From contig NC_091432.1 in NCBI RefSeq assembly GCF_964237555.1, positions 42,279,031-42,343,030 of the forward strand: DNA of 64,000 nucleotides, read 5' to 3'. Shown piece by piece: positions 47,650-59,510 of the stretch (position 1 is its first letter; each line of letters opens with the position of its first letter). The position numbers were made by a program, and so were the translations under genes. This DNA is from Oryctolagus cuniculus (Eukaryota > Chordata > Mammalia > Lagomorpha > Leporidae). The notes below the pieces were generated by a model. The model saw only the letters and a list, made by a program, of their open reading frames with translations, was not told the origin of the DNA and searched no databases.

Positions 47650-47780
47650 ATTGGTTTTGCAGCTATGTAACAGTACCTAAGGTATTCCATATCTCAGTTT
47701 ATACATTCTTAGAATGATCTGAGTAATGACATCTAATTTATAGCTGTTATTAAGCATGCTTACTGGCAGTGGGAATTAGG
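47650..47780 (+). mobile_element. MIR fragment
   Basis: ATATCTCAGTTTATACATTC then GATCTGAGTAATGACATC resembles the sense MIR core CTCAGTTTCCTCATCTG. Confidence 0.4.
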
Positions 47781-48529
47781 ATATGAAAGTAGTATTTTTG
47801 CTGACATTTTTGTGTGTGCCTACAAGAGTTAATGAAAATTAATGTTCTTAATAAAGAAAAACTGAGACACTAGGAGAATCTTGCTGATTGATTGATTGCT
47901 ACACTTAAGGTGACTTTTCAAAGAAGTGCCTAATTAATTTAGTTAATGAGCTGAACAATACTAGATGTCACAGGAGGTGAAGTGGAATGGGAATTCTGAG
48001 TTGACATCATCCATTGTTTGCTCCATAGCTCCTTGACTTTGCTTTCATGTATTCTACTTTAAATCAATTTGTCTCCTCTTATTTTCTTTCAGAAAAAAAG
48101 AATCTTGCTCATAGCTGCGATCTAAACAATTAATGATATGAAATATTTATTCCATGACCTATGACATCTTTTTCCACATCTCAACTTCTCTGTGTTTTTC
48201 AAACTTCCTTGACACACCATTAAACGTATACATATTTATGCACATACATGAATGCATACATATAAATCTTCCTGTTGTCAAATGTGTTGCAACTACTAAT
48301 AATTATAAGTTATGCCAGTCTTATTTTGGATCTTTAGACAAAATACAAGACATATTTATGACATATACATATTTAAAGAACATACTTATTGTGTGTCTGA
48401 AAATCAAATTGAAATGGGTGTTCTCTATTTTTAAAGTAAAATCTGGCAACCCTAGCCTCATCTTATAGAAATGGAACCAATTACTGCAAACGTGTTCATT
48501 TGTTTGATCTTTACTGATCAACGGTACTA
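47781..48529. other. Unassigned
   Basis: No gene recognised. An open frame of 104 codons at 48154-48468 has no recognisable features. Confidence 0.4.
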
Positions 48530-48640
48530 TGAGAGAAGTGCAGTTATTACCTACATTTTATAAATGAGGCTTGTAAGTGTTGAGGAAAAAGATTATGGAC
48601 ATGCAGCTACTTGAGAACAGTTCAGAAAACAAAATGTTAT
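48530..48640 (-). mobile_element. MIR fragment
   Basis: TTATTACCTACATTTTATAAATGAGG and GACATGCAGCTACTTGAG match the reverse MIR core with moderate decay. Confidence 0.45.
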
Positions 48641-48807
48641 TCATAAGAACAGACTAGAGGAGTGATTCTTCGGGTGTTCACTATAATTGCCTGCTACATT
48701 TAGCAATTTCTCTTCAACTTTTATCTTTAGAAATATGAGAACATGCATGATAAAAGAAAATAAAAAATATAAACTCTAGGTGTTAAAGCAGCATGAAAGT
48801 TAATTTA

Positions 48808-49118
48808 CAGGGTTGTGTTGTTATATAGCGAGTAAAAACGCCACCTGACACTGGCATTTCATATGGACTTCTGTTCACGTCCTGGATGCACCACTACTGA
48901 TCCAGCTTCCCATTATTGGCCTGGGGGAAACAGAGGAGGATGCCCCAATTCCTTGGGCCACTGTCACCTTTGTGGGATACCCAGATGAAGATCATGGTTC
49001 CTAGCTTCAGCCAGAGTTGTTGCCATATGTGAAGTAAACCAGGAAATGAAAGATTCTCTCTGTCTCCCCTCCTGTAACTCTGAATTTCAAACAAATAAAT
49101 AAATATTTTTAAAAAGAA
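48808..49118 (+). mobile_element. CSINE
   Basis: GGCATTTCATATGGACTTC, GGCCTGGGGGAAACAGAGG and tail CAAACAAATAAATAAATATT. AAGTTAATTT before and AGGTTAATTT after suggest a target duplication. Confidence 0.85.
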
Positions 49119-50094
49119 GGTTAATTTGTATTTTATAGTATTTTTCAAAATTTATTTGCATTCTTAATTTCAAAATAACTTGGACATAAAAAATTGCAAA
49201 ATGTTACAAATAATTTCTGTATTACATCTTATCCAGTTCCTCCAAATACTGTATTATATAATTACATGAAAATCATCAAAAATAGGAAATTAGCATTCAT
49301 ACAAATTATTTCATTTTATCAATTGTCATACCTATATCTATTTTTAGGGGAGAAGGGATTCAATACAGAGTCACATTTTACTTAAGTTGTCTTGTCTCCT
49401 GAATCTCTTCAATTTTGAGGAGTTCCTGTGTGTGTGTGTGTGTGTGTGTATTTCATGACCTTGGCACATTTGTAGAGTAATGATAGCTATTTCTTAAAGA
49501 TATCCATAATATAAATAAGTATTTATGATCTCACTCTTTTATAAACAAGTAAAAGGGAAATAATCTGTTTAATAGTATATTTCAAAATAAATTAAGAATC
49601 AGAGGTTGAAATAGAAATTTGCATTTGGTAATATCATTAATTCAGATAGATAATTATCAATAAATCCTAAAATTAATTCTTGCCAAAAACACATAACCTG
49701 AATTTGGTCATGAAGAAGCATATTGTACATAATAATTAATTTACTTTTAAAATCACTTACTTATAAATCACTATGTACTTTATAAATCTTTCTTTAAATT
49801 TTAAAAGCATTTCAAAATTGCAAAGTAAAAAAATAGTTATGCATACAACATCACGATTAAGCGGATGCAAACATTTTCTCCAATTTTTGTTGACATCTTT
49901 ATAGTGAAAATAAAAGTTTGAAAAGTTTTAATCCCCGTTTATTTCTTTCTCTTCTTGAGACTTTATCTTCATCTTAAATTTGATGTGCATCAGTCTCATA
50001 AATCACACATAGCACAGTAGGCTGGCTAATGATCCAGCAAATATCACAACCTGATTCTCGGAACCTGTATGTGTTATTACAAGGCAAAAGCAAG
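49119..50094. other. Unassigned, with a (TG)n at 49427-49449
   Basis: AT-rich with no gene. The microsatellite is a clean 23-base TG run. Confidence 0.45.
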
Positions 50095-50460
50095 TTTTGC
50101 AAATGAAATTAAATAACATTTTATGACAGGAAGATTATTTTGTTGAGCCCAAAAAGTAACCACAAATGTCACTGTAAAAGGAATTCATAGCAGAGGATAA
50201 GGCAATGTGGCCACTGGAGCAGACACTTGAGTGACGTGACTGGGAGTCCAGGGATAAATGCCAGAAGCATTTAGAAGAGAAAGAGGCAAAGAACAGATTC
50301 TCCTTGAGGGTCTGGAAGAAACCATGTCTCTTGAGATCATGAGTACAGTCCCATTAAATTCATTTTGCATTTCTGACTTCCAGAACAGTAAGAGAATAAA
50401 ATTTGTTTGCTGAACATGGCTGTTTATGTTAATTTTTTACAGTAGCAATTAGAAAACAAT
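50095..50460 (+). mobile_element. Ancient interspersed repeat, family not assigned
   Basis: AGGCAAAAGCAAGTTTTGCAAATG, CAATGTGGCCACTGGAGC, TTCTGACTTCCAGAACAG and TTTACAGTAGCAATTAG follow the same order as the old repeats at 29410 and 45150. Confidence 0.5.
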
Positions 50461-52164
50461 TGCATATACCAGTATTACAGGATTGTGTTAAGATTTGCAC
50501 AAATCATACATCTAAGTAGTTTTTATAAACCTTTAAACCTAATATTGTATTTTTGAGATATATGTATGTTTGAACTGATAGAATCCATTCATTTTAATGA
50601 CCATATTCCAGCTAATGAAGAGATTCTCTTAGTATGACTGTATAGCCCTGGTGCAAGAAAATGGTCCTGATTTACCATCACACTATCTTATCTCCTAATA
50701 GGCTAAGAAGTTTTGTTTTTCACAAAAAGTCCCCCTAATTCTTTTATTTTACCAAATTACTATTGCTAACTGTCTACCATACATGATTTTTCTCTTTAAA
50801 ACAAGGTTGCTAGTGCATTTTCTTCCATTTTTTGCTATCACACACAGGAAGGTATTGAATGTTCTTTGACATGTTATCCAGGACACTTGTGCAGAATGTT
50901 TTAAGAATAGATCGTAACAAGCAGGATTGCTGGATGATATAAAAATGGGAACTGTTAGCTTTACAGTGTTACCAAATCTATTTATACTGTTTGCATGTGT
51001 GTTCATCAACATATTTTAGCAGATTGCATGATTGCTAGAGGCCAAACTCAAGCCAATGAGTGTGAGATTGTAATTGTATGACTCAGGGAAATATAATTTT
51101 CCCAAGATAAAATCCAAAATTATAATGGATTAAATAAAATGAAAATTTGTTTCTACTATTCAAAATAGAGTGGAAGTGGCTCAGAACTGAGAGATTAGTT
51201 TTGCCAGCATCCAACCCTCAATTTAAGGTCGTTCTAGTGCTTGCTATCTTCCAGATTGTTGACTAGGTTGGGGAATCAGAGAGATAAAATTTAAGGCGAG
51301 GGTCTTAGTTTTTAAGCAATGGAACAAAACGTGTACATTTCACTTTTCATACACTTTCAGCCAACCCATAGTTTTGCAGCTCAACTTACTGCAAAGGGAG
51401 AGTAAGAATGTTATATCTTGTTGTCTGACTAATCTTTGGTGTAACATTCCTTCTATGAGAAAGGAGAATATAGATACCAGAAATCAATAACTAGTATCTA
51501 ACATAATCTGCCTCCTTGAATCCTAAGTAACCTATCATTTACTGAACACATTTCCCCTATATTTAACATGTGGGCTTTCTACCAAGATGGACAAATAAAA
51601 CCCAACCAATTCTGCATCCTACTCACATTAAAGTTATTAGAAGGACATCTACATAAAAAGTTTAATCCTGTCCCATGTGTAACACTGGAGAAGAAGCATA
51701 AGTATAATAAAGAACCCTAAACAGAAAGAGAAGGAAGTCATGCAGCAATCGCTACTCCATTGCAATGAACCAACTCCAATGGACAGGAATTATTAAGCCC
51801 CCTGCCCTTGCAGTGGTGAAAATAATGCCTTGATTTAATATTTTCCTAATCCCACCACACACCTCTCCTTCAAGTCTAGATGGTTCTAGAAAATTCCAGG
51901 ATATTATGTACAAAATTTTAGTCATAGTTCTGAAAATTACAGATTTTCCGCACTTCATTTCCTTTCATTTAACTTCAGACTTCTCTGCTTTTTTCATTTT
52001 TCCCTCACCAATGACATCCATCAACAAGTACTCTGAAATATGAGTTATATGAGAAAGCATGTAGGAGCAGGCTCACACACACAGTCTGGCTAGAAATATC
52101 AACAAGAAGACTTCAAAAGAGATGCTTAGAGCTAATAGAATAGAGCTGACGGTATAGAAAAATA
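50461..52164. other. Unassigned; possible old L1 at 50930-51020
   Basis: GCAGGATTGCTGGATGATAT then GTTAGCTTTACAG faintly resembles reverse-strand L1. The rest is unassigned and no gene is evident. Confidence 0.35.
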
Positions 52165-52658
52165 GTTAACTGTGGGGAGCAACTCGGACTAGACTAAGTT
52201 ACTGGAATTAAGACTTATTCTATGCATCTGCTCTCCCACAATGTGGCACTGGGAGAGGAGAAAACAGCTTTTACACAGCTGCCTCCAGTTCAACCAATAA
52301 ACAGCAGGACTTGCTCCTGATTGGAGGAGAGCAGCGTACTTGGCGTGTGGGTAGCAGAGTTGGGATTGGTGGAAGAGGACTATAAAGGAGGAGAGAGACA
52401 ACATGCACCAGGAACATCTAAGGGGAACATCTATCTGAAGGAACACCTGTGCAGCCCCCGAGAGAGCCGGCCAGTGGTGTGCCGCTCCCCCGCGGAAGTG
52501 GGGAAAGTGGCCAGGGGGAACCGCCCTTCCACGGAGGTGGAAGGGACGGCAGCCAACCCGGGAAGAACCAGCAGCAAACCCGGGGAGGGCCGAGCATACA
52601 AAAGAACAGCGCAGGGTCCTGTGTCGTTCCTCCACGAAGACGGGGAGCGACAGTTAAC
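52165..52658 (+). mobile_element. Solo LTR 1 of an endogenous retrovirus
   Basis: The 482-base LTR (52171-52652) starts TGTGGGGAGC and ends GACA (TG...CA). The six-base direct repeat GTTAAC flanks it at 52165-52170 and 52653-52658. A TATAAAGG box and an inverted CCAAT box lie mid-way. There is no adjoining internal region, so recombination between two LTRs presumably removed the provirus. A six-base duplication and the LTR length suggest a class II (betaretrovirus-like) family; that is inference. No retroviral gene is present. Confidence 0.88.
52365..52387 (+). promoter_or_regulatory. LTR 1 core promoter: ATTGG and TATAAAG
   Basis: ATTGG (inverted CCAAT) at 52365-52369 and TATAAAG at 52381-52387. 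The same pair occurs at the same spacing in LTR 2, so it is an element feature rather than chance. It sets the sense of transcription as plus. Confidence 0.65.
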
Positions 52659-52890
52659 ATCAAACCATTTGCAGCCTTGGAGTTTAGAACTCTTAATCAG
52701 ATGGTCATGAAATGATCTTTTCCCTATTTACAAAGTTCTGTATTTTTACTTTTAGTAATTACATAAGTTAATTGTAATCTAGGAGAAATTGGTATATAAC
52801 AAAAGCTTCTAATAAGTTTTTCATTGGAAATTTTCACAAAATTAGAAGATTTAGAGGGACCTTATAGAGCTTTCTAAAAACCCAGTTGGT
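52659..52890. other. Short unassigned stretch
   Basis: About 230 bases between the LTR and the next SINE; nothing recognised. Confidence 0.4.
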
Positions 52891-53188
52891 GGGCTGGCGC
52901 CGCGGCTCACTAGGCTAATCCTCCGCCTAGCGGCGCCGGCACACCGGGTTCTAGTCCTGGTCGGGGCGCCGGATTCTGTCCCGGTTGCCCCTCTTCCAGG
53001 CCAGCCCTCTGCTGTGGCCAGGGAGTGCAGTGGAGGATGGCCCAGGTGCTTGGGCCCTGTACCCCATGGGAGACCAGGAAAAGCACCTGGCTCCTGGCTC
53101 CTGCCATCGGATCAGCGCGGTGCGCCGGCCGGCCGCGGCGGCCATTGGAGGGTGAACCAACAGCAAAGGAAGACCTTTCTCTCTTTAT
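52891..53188 (+). mobile_element. CSINE, derived subfamily, 3' end missing
   Basis: Head GGGCTGGCGCCGCGGCTCAC then TAGGCTAATCCTC. CpGs are well kept (GGTCGGGGCGCCGG, GCGCCGGCCGGCCGCGGCGG). It stops at CCTTTCTCTCTTT with no (CT)n end, CTGTCAAAA or poly-A, and old L1 begins at once. Confidence 0.9.
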
Positions 53189-54350
53189 CTTGATGGATAT
53201 TTAAGTTGTTTTTGCATTAGCTGTTACACATATAAATTTATAAATCTTTTGTGGACATATGTGCTGATTCTATTAAATGTCTACCCAGGAGTAGTATTAG
53301 TTGGTTATTGAATCCATGTAAGTTTAACTTTAAACAAATAATGAATTCTCCTAAGTGTAAAATTTTATACCACCATATGTTGTATATAAAGGTTCCAGTT
53401 GTTCCATATTTTCATTAGCACTTGAATTTATAAGGTATTACATTTTAGACATTCTGAGAAACTGGTAACAGTATTCCTTTGAGATTTCACAGTTTGCATT
53501 TCGCAGATGGCTAGAGGTGCTTGTCACATTTTCATAAGCTCTATGTACACTTGGATATCTTTTATGAAGTGTTAGTTCAAGTCTTTAGGTACTATTTTAT
53601 TGGATTATTTATCTTTTTCTGTTGTTTTATAGGGGGAATTATTTCATGAAAGAAACAAGCCATTTGTCTGATATATATATATATATATGTATAATGTGTA
53701 TAATATGTAAGTAGGAAATATATCATTTCCACTTTGATGCTATTATTTGATGTTACATATATATGTATATATAGCCTTTATATATATATATATATATGTA
53801 TATGTGTGTTAACTTATTAGCACATATGTATAGGCTTATTAACATGTCCTGCTTAAAAATGATTTCCTATACTAACTAATAAGGATATCTGCTAAAGTTT
53901 TCTTCAAGAATGTATGTATTGAAGGTTTCACATTTAACTCTATGTTCCAATTTGCATTAATTTTTGGTGGGATATCACGTGAAAGTTGAGTTATTTTCAT
54001 ATAGATACTAATTTGTTTCAGCAGCAGAGATTTTTATATAGATATTTTGAATAACCTGAATTTGTTTGCAAACATACTTTAAAAAGTAACATGACTGTAT
54101 ATATGTATATATACATAAGTATACATATGTATAATATGTACATATGGTTTTACATCTGTTCTCCATTCTGTTCCATTGATCTACTTGTTTGTGCATATTA
54201 ATAATTCACTGCACTAAATTATAGTTGTTTTGTAGGTATATTTTACAGCATGGCAGTTGAAATATTGCACATTTTTAACTTCAATATTTCATTTCTATGT
54301 GCTGGTTAAATTCTGCTAAATATGTTTTGTGGCATCAGTTTGCTATTTAA
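53189..54350 (-). mobile_element. Old L1 ORF2 fragment with TA microsatellites
   Basis: ACCCAGGAGTAGTATTAGTTGG, GTTCCAGTTGTTCCATATTTTC, TTGCATTTCGCAGATGGCTAG and TCCATTCTGTTCCATTGATC are reverse-strand ORF2 landmarks. TA-rich expansions at 53671-53688 and 53755-53810 have grown inside it. Confidence 0.8.
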
Positions 54351-54734
54351 AACAGATAACTTCAGGAAAAAAAGTCTTTAACTAGATCTCACCATTTATG
54401 ATAAATTTACATGTCATAATTCTACCAAAGAGACACCCAGCAGCCTTGAGTATTGTGTACTTGTAGACAACCTGACTCTAATAACTGTGTCATTGCATTT
54501 CTCTACTGCACATAAACAATTTGACAGAACATCAGTACTCTCTGGTCATTCTCAGGCTGCAGTGGAGAGAGACCACCCTCTGTGTCTGAGCACAGACAAA
54601 AAAAGGTATAAAACAAACAAACAAAAATGACCAAAATCCACTCCTCCTAGTAAATATGAGTAAAACTTAAGACTTTATTAATTATATCTTTGGCCTTTCT
54701 CTTCCCTCTCACTTTCCCAATAAAAAAAAATTGT
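54351..54734. other. Unassigned
   Basis: Contains CTCTGGTCATTCTCAGGCTG and a short GC-richer patch at 54540-54600; no gene is evident. Confidence 0.4.
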
Positions 54735-54964
54735 TTAGCTGTGAACATTTGATACAGCAGTTAAGACACCATTTGGTTGCTGACATCCCATATCAGAGAG
54801 CCTAGTCTTGGTTCTACTCCTGGATCCAGCTTCTTGCTAATGTGCACCCTGAGATGCACCAGGTGATGGCTCAAGTAAATGAAACCCTGAACCATGTGGG
54901 AGACAGAGTTTCCTGCTTCTAGTCTTGGCCTGATCCAGGTCTGGCTGCGGTGTGTAGATTGGAG

Positions 54965-55013
<49 letters not shown>

Positions 55014-55035
55014 TTTCCAAATAAATAAAATGACT
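54735..55035 (+). mobile_element. Old-type CSINE with long (TC)n
   Basis: GATACAGCAGTTAAGACACC, CATCCCATATCAGAGAGCC and GAGATGCACCAGGTGATGGC identify it. A clean (TC)n covers 54967-55011. Tail CAAATAAATAAAATGAC. Confidence 0.82.
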
Positions 55036-55534
55036 TTAACTTCACAAATTTTAAAATTGTTTAGATATTTTACCAAAGAATTTATCCTCACTTTTGGGAA
55101 AAGATTCTGTGTTCAATTGAATTTCTATGAAAAATTTCTTCACTGGCACTTGGTTTCACTAGGGTCAGAATGCAAACTCTATCTCACTTGGACCTGGAAA
55201 TAGTTCAGATTCCAGATACCTTCTTTGCCTCAAGTATCTCCATGGACATGTAGTTCAGGTTTCAGGGAAGCGCTGTGGAGCGTTTATGTACAGATTCTGA
55301 GGCTTGCTTTTCCTGCAGCTTCTTCCTCTCTGGAATTCTAGTACTTTATGACTTTCCTGCTGATCTGAAAATTCTTAATATGATCTTCTGACACGTAAGT
55401 ACATAAAATTGTATTTTCATCAGCCTATCTTGAAGCAAAAAGCAATGGATATATAAATCTTATCCTATGCCTTTCTCATCTTCAAGAATAAATTCCCATT
55501 TAGTATTTTCCAACTTTTGGTCAATTTGTTTTTT
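55036..55534. other. Unassigned
   Basis: About 500 bases; no gene or named repeat recognised. Confidence 0.4.
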
Positions 55535-55834
55535 AAAGGTCAAATTTTGGCCAGCACCATGGTTCAATAGGCTAATCCTCCGCCTACAGCGCCGGCACAC
55601 CGGGTTCTAGTCTCGGTCGGGGCGCCGGATTCTGTCCAGGTTGCCCCTCTTCCAGACCAGCTCTCTACTGTGGTTGGGGAGTGCAGTGGAGGATGGCCCA
55701 AGGTCTTGGGCCCTGCACCTGCATGGGAGACCAGGAGAAGCACCTGGCTTTTGGATTTGGATCAGCACGGTGCGCGGGCCGCAGTGTGCCGGCTGCAGTG
55801 GCCATTAGAGGGTGAACCAATGGCAAAAGGAAGA

Positions 55835-55874
<40 letters not shown>

Positions 55875-55910
55875 CACTCTGCCTGTCAAAAAAAAAAAAA
55901 GGTCATATTT
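55535..55910 (+). mobile_element. CSINE, derived subfamily, with target duplication
   Basis: The body is 55548-55897. AAAGGTCAAATTT (55535-55547) and AAAGGTCATATTT (55898-55910) differ at one base. The head has ATAGGCTAATCCTCCGCC and the tail ends CTGCCTGTC plus A12-14, without AAATAAAT. Confidence 0.93.
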
Positions 55911-57004
55911 GTCAAACTTCATTTTTTTTATCTATGTGAGTGTTAATCTAACCAAATTAAACCAAATTATTCCACAATTACTGGAAGCTTATTTCTCATG
56001 GTTTGGATTGTGGTACCCGTCTACATATCCCACTGTGTTCAGTGTAATTCATCTGCCTGTGGACAGTCAGGGACTTACTGGAATCTATGTGGTTAAGGTT
56101 TATAGAAAAGTATAAAGTAGAAAATCAGAAAATCAATCTGTGTTCAATAATTTCACTAAAATCTATTTATTATCCATTCAAATACTTACTGTTCTTCTAT
56201 TTTTCAGATTTTTATTAAAGGCTAGAAAGCATCAGTTAATTATATGTGGCTCCAACAACCAAGAATTTTTTCCTGTGTCTTTAATTTTAACTCATATCCT
56301 GATTTCCTGTCACCACAACCATGACACGTTTCGGAACTTATCTCAGAAAAATAAAATAGTTTCATTGTATCTACTATAGCAAGTAGATCAAGGGTGGGAA
56401 GCAGGGTTAAAAACAGGAGGAAGAAAGCAGCTTTCTAATTGAAGAATCTAGAAGCTTCTGAATATTGGATTTTTTGTGTTTTCCATGGACTGTTTAGAAA
56501 GGGAAAAGAAGAAGTTATTTCGTGAAAAATGAAGACTCTAAGGACCTTTAAATGCCCACAATTATTTACAGGAACAGAAATGTTCAAAAAAGTTCATATT
56601 AGTAATGGCAGCTCTAGAAAGCATAGAAATGTATGACATCTGCTGATGAAACCAGTGCCCTGTGGGTCAAATGAAATGAGATGCACTTTGACCTTTTAAA
56701 GTTGATGGCAGGAGAAACTGATCTACAGATATCTGGGTCTCATTTTATAAAAGAATATAAAAATAGCTTTTCTACTCTTTCGCTGTAGTTTCTCCGTGTT
56801 CACTGCAGACATAACCACACCAGCTCCAGTTAGTTTCTACAATTCAAGGGAAATATTATGGCATGCCTGCATAAATACAAAGACCACACAAATTATGATT
56901 AAAGATATCAGCCTTCAGGAAGTTTTTGGACCACTGAATATTTTTAATATGGGTAATTCAACATTAGCAGACAACAATTTAAACATGTAAAAAGCAATGG
57001 TTCT
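55911..57004. other. Unassigned
   Basis: About 1.1 kb with several short open frames but none protein-like; no named repeat recognised. Confidence 0.4.
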
Positions 57005-57184
57005 TTTCTTATGGGAGACAGGCTCTAAAATGACACCCAGTAATCCTTACCTCCTAGTACCCATTTCTTGTGTTGTTGTCTTCTCACTTTGAGTGTAAAC
57101 TGGACTAGTGACTTCTAACCAATATAAGTAATGAGATGCTGCCTCTCAGTTTAGTTTTTTTAAAGTATGTCTTCTTCTTCTTTG

Positions 57185-57216
<32 letters not shown>

Positions 57217-57345
57217 CACGCTGATGGTAGACATCTAACAAATTGTTATCTAGTGTTTTAAGACATGTTTTATTGGGACAGTGTTATTAGGTCTCTGACC
57301 AAGGTCTAGCTAGTACTTGAAGACTGACATTAACCATATGAGTGT
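57005..57345 (+). mobile_element. Possible ancient repeat with (CT)n
   Basis: GGCTCTAAAATGACACCCAG and AAACTGGACTAGTGACTTC resemble the start of an old interspersed repeat. A clean (CT)n lies at 57184-57212. Confidence 0.35.
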
Positions 57346-57450
57346 TTTTAGAAGCCAATCTTCCTATATTTACACATGGAGATGACTATAGCCTTGATAG
57401 ACACCTTAATTTCAGTATTGTAACAAACATCTTTCTTTCTTTCTTCTCTC

Positions 57451-57625
57451 TTTATAATTTTTGAGAGAAAGACAGAGATGGGAGGGAAAGTGAGAGCGAG
57501 CAAGAGAGAGGGAGAGAGAGAGAATCTTCCACCTGCTGATTCAGTCTCTAGATGTTTGCAGTAGTCAGGGGTCTAGGCCACACTGAAGCCAGGAGTCTGG
57601 AATTCAGTCTAGGTCTCCAGAATAA
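57451..57625 (-). mobile_element. CSINE, head part missing
   Basis: GAGAGAAAGACAGAGATGGG, TCTTCCACCTGCTGATTCAG and CACTGAAGCCAGGAGTCTGG are visible. It ends after CAGTCTAGGTCTCC. Confidence 0.75.
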
Positions 57626-58168
57626 TAACTAAACCACACTCAATTTCCTGACTCAGAAACTCAGGCAATACACACTATTTTAAGGTACTGTATTTTGGAG
57701 CATTTACAAGATAGCAGTAAATAACAACTACACTGTGCAATTGATTAAGCATCTCCTAAGAGGTTTCTTTATTGAACAAAATAACTATTTTATCAGTTCA
57801 ACATCATTTCTGTTATCCTGGGATCTGACTATTAAAACAGGGCTATATGCTTTTTGGGTGGAGGAGCTACAGCAGACAGGGGTAACAGTAATAAGGCAAA
57901 TGCTCATACATTTAAAAATATGTATTAAATACTCAACAGTTTTCTAAAAATTACAAACAGCTCTCCAAAGGCATAATGACTTCTAAAAGGAATATTTCAG
58001 TCTAATAATGGGTACGTACCACTGCAGTTTAGCACCACGAATGTTACAATGAGATACAATAAGGAACTCTCCTTGAAAGAATGGTTGAGAAATTTCAAGG
58101 ATTTAACCAAGAATCAGACAATGAAAGGTGTTCCACATATTGGAAACAATAACTTGATGTTGCAATAT
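57626..58168. other. Unassigned
   Basis: About 540 bases preceding the purine tract; nothing recognised. Confidence 0.4.
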
Positions 58169-58383
58169 GAAGAAAGAAAGAAGAGAGAGAGAGAGAGAGA
58201 GAGAGGGGAAGGGAGGGAGGGAGAAGGAGAAGGAGAGGGAGAAGGGAAGTAAGGAGGAAAGGAAGGAAGGAAGGAGGGAGGGAGTCCTCGGAGGAGTGAA
58301 GGAAGGAAGGAGGAAGGGAGGGAGGGAGGGGAGAGTGAAGGAAGGAAGGAAGGAAGGGAAGGAGAGAAAGAGAAGGAAAGAAG
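58169..58383 (+). repeat. Long purine tract, (GA)n and (GGAA)n
   Basis: About 215 bases, almost all purine on the plus strand: (AG)n first, then GGGA and GGAA units. The few breaks include GTCCTCGG near 58284. Both strands give long low-complexity open frames that are not genes. Confidence 0.95.
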
Positions 58384-58444
58384 TGAGTGAATTTATAGTC
58401 AGAAAACTAATTACCAAATAGAGTCTTTAGAGAACAAACTGCAT

Positions 58445-58600
58445 AGAAGTCATCTGATTCTGGGCAGGTCCCTAAATTTGTTATTAGATTTTCACATATG
58501 AGAAAAAGGATAGTTTTGGAAAGCCTACTTTAGGGAGTAATAGAGAGGTTTAAGGAGATTATAAATGTCTAAATATACTTAGCAAGCAAATGGTTATAAC
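58445..58600 (+). mobile_element. Possible MIR
   Basis: GATTCTGGGCAGGTCCCTAAA then TTTTCACATATGAGAAAAAGG resembles the sense MIR core. Confidence 0.45.
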
Positions 58601-59014
58601 TTTTATTTTCATTACTAATCATTCACTATACTTTGAAAACAAAGTAAAACAAAACAAAACACCACACTGTGAAAATGAAGAATTGAGTTTTAGAGGTTCA
58701 GTCAACTGAAGTGCAGCAAGGAAAGGAGTTTAGCAAGAATACTCATTTTAATGGTCCAGAGTTATTATTGACAATCATCTCCATGGCAATGCTAGGGATA
58801 ATTTGGGAAGTTGTGTCATATTTGTGGGAAATTATCTTGGTCTCTGTTATGACAAGGAAAGTTAGTACAATTCTCACCTAACAGTGCATTTGAAATGCCC
58901 TGGCGTGTCACCACCTCCAGGTGCTGTGAATACAGCCATGGTCAAGATAGATATGGTCTCTAACCTTAGAAAGCTTTGTTAGAAAACAGTATTTACAATG
59001 ATAGATGGCCTTAT

Positions 59015-59180
59015 TCAAATCTAAGTGCATCAACTCTGTGACTTTGGAAAGTTCCCTTGGCCAATCAACATCTTATTTTCTTGGTTTTAAAATCTGACTA
59101 ACAACATTTTTATTGTTCTTGATAAGAATAATTCAATAAAATATTTTGAAGTGCACTTTGCTTAATATTTATCATTTGGT
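59015..59180 (+). mobile_element. MIR
   Basis: TCTGTGACTTTGGAAAGTTCCC then CTTGGTTTTAAAATCTGAC matches GTGACCTTGGGCAAG and CTCAGTTTCCTCATCTG of the MIR consensus. Confidence 0.55.
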
Positions 59181-59304
59181 AGACATAGCACATACTTTAA
59201 TTTTTATAATTTATTTTTATTTTATTATCCATGGCTCTGTGTCTTCTGAATTCAGAAAAACATTTTCTCCCACTTCCATATTCTCTACACTTGTCCTGAT
59301 ATCT

Positions 59305-59510
59305 GGCTTATAGCATGAACTTCGGGTTCAAATCCTAACTCTGAAATCGGTTCACTCTATCATTTCAAAATCTGCTAAAACTTTTTTGGACCTCAATGCT
59401 TTCAATTCCAACATAAAGATAACAATAATTGCCCTTCTGTGACAATTGCATGTGATGTTATAAGTGAAGTAACTGATGAAGAGATTTGCAGATGCCAAAT
59501 ACATCCATAA
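59305..59510 (+). mobile_element. MIR
   Basis: GGGTTCAAATCCTAACTCTG is the B-box region of MIR. It is followed by CCTCAATGCTTTCAATTCC and AAAGATAACAATAATTGCC in the expected order. Confidence 0.7.

Noticed and set aside
52189..52715. Several overlapping open frames in both directions in LTR 1
   Set aside because: They follow from high GC content. Comparable frames in LTR 2 (62979-63464) do not keep a shared product, so they are not genes.
58049..58421. Arg/Glu/Lys-rich and Ser/Leu/Pro-rich frames across the purine tract
   Set aside because: Low-complexity translations of a simple repeat.
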